Part shown: positions 63,661 to 64,000 of the stretch, in pieces
Position numbering within the stretch: the stretch's first letter is position 1
Layout: each line of letters begins with the position of its first letter
Source of the DNA: Argonema antarcticum A004/B2
Lineage (GTDB): Bacteria; Cyanobacteriota; Cyanobacteriia; Cyanobacteriales; Aerosakkonemataceae
Length of the DNA: 64,000 bases
Direction of reading: 5' to 3'
NCBI RefSeq assembly: GCF_023333585.1
Contig: NZ_JAIQZN010000003.1
Span: forward strand, 89,961 to 153,960
Notes under the pieces: generated by a model
Told to the model about the DNA's origin: nothing
Seen by the model: only the letters and a program-made list of their open reading frames with translations
Database searches by the model: none
Translations under genes and position numbers: made by a program

Positions 63661-64000
63661 GGCAGTATCCGAGGGTCATTATGGCAGCTAGCGAGCAATG
63701 AAAGTAATGAAAGCAACTATCTAGTTTCCTATCGGTAAGCGTTATTAAACTGTTCGTTACGAACATTTTTATCTCTCTATTACTGGGCTCCCATCCATCC
63801 TAAGAGAGGGGTTAGGGGCTAGAAAAGTCAAAAGTCACTCATTCAAAAGAAAAAAAGAAAATCGGGTCGTTGGGGTCAGGGGGCAAAGGGATTAGGGGCT
63901 AGAGGCTAGGGGAAATTTAAGCAGTCAACTACCCAACACTGAGCGGAGTACCGCTACAGTGTGGGCTTGTATCTGAAGTCCACCGCAATTCCGAGAACCT
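63661..64000. other. Gene-free end of the window
   Basis: Upstream of cphA. It includes a 29-bp repeat (63821-63849) shared with 20425-20453, and GGGGCTA-type heptamers around 63815 and 63895. No coding region was recognised before the window end. Confidence 0.6.

Overview
The window is from a cyanobacterium, most likely a filamentous Oscillatoriales-type (Microcoleus/Oscillatoria/Kamptonema-like). The evidence is dense HIP1 octamers (GCGATCGC), phycocyanobilin reductase (pcyA), cyanophycin synthetase (cphA), ycf33/DUF751, DUF2499, DUF3593 and DUF4327 proteins, DevBCA exporter genes, WD40 Ser/Thr kinases and many 7-bp and 8-bp tandem repeats. The placement is inference from gene content; no rRNA or tRNA gene was found.

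Layout. 1-4.1 kb: a minus-strand TPR-CHAT protease locus embedded in palindromic repeats, with an antitoxin-like remnant cut by a repeat. 4.1-11.2 kb: ycf33, rbfA, a GH3 hydrolase, DUF4327, a lone TnpB element with structured ends, two small conserved proteins, a CDF metal exporter, a cluster of three DnaA-box-like sites and a small RHH-like protein. 11.4-17.6 kb: guaA, cbiD, a STAS protein, a pentapeptide-repeat protein with a TIR/Rossmann-like C-terminus, and an MFS pseudogene. 17.6-22.7 kb: adaptor, FtsX/MacB-type permease and TolC-type channel without an ATPase gene. 22.9-28 kb: moaA, rpsD, a secreted Cys-repeat protein and a TpsB secretion pore. 28-36 kb: an alpha/beta hydrolase, an unsplit dnaE with a 433-residue intein, and a WD40 Ser/Thr kinase. 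36-41 kb: DUF3593-DUF2499, a GAF-PAS-GGDEF diguanylate cyclase and a membrane-anchored repeat protein. 41-47 kb: devBCA, pcyA and an APC permease. 47.6-53.9 kb: an azole-type RiPP (TOMM) cluster. 54-60.3 kb: a giant kinase-AAA-GAF-PAS-histidine kinase gene broken by an 8-bp repeat array. 60.5-63.7 kb: tatA and cphA.

The most interesting system is the RiPP cluster on the minus strand. Two nitrile-hydratase-like-leader (NHLP) precursors share a short Ser/Thr-only, Cys-free core. A third, leaderless copy looks deleted between short direct repeats. Downstream are a two-domain GNAT acetyltransferase, a fused E1-like/YcaO cyclodehydratase and a SagB-type FMN dehydrogenase. Together they predict an acetylated (methyl)oxazole-containing peptide. 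Two of the three precursor copies carry the same promoter (TTGCGT-17 bp-TATAAT) behind the same GC hairpin.

Other points of note are the 8-bp repeat arrays lying inside three genes (54913-54976 splits a reading frame, so one unit gained or two lost would rejoin it), the intein in an unsplit dnaE, compensatory changes in a palindromic repeat family, and the possible replication-origin-like DnaA-box cluster.
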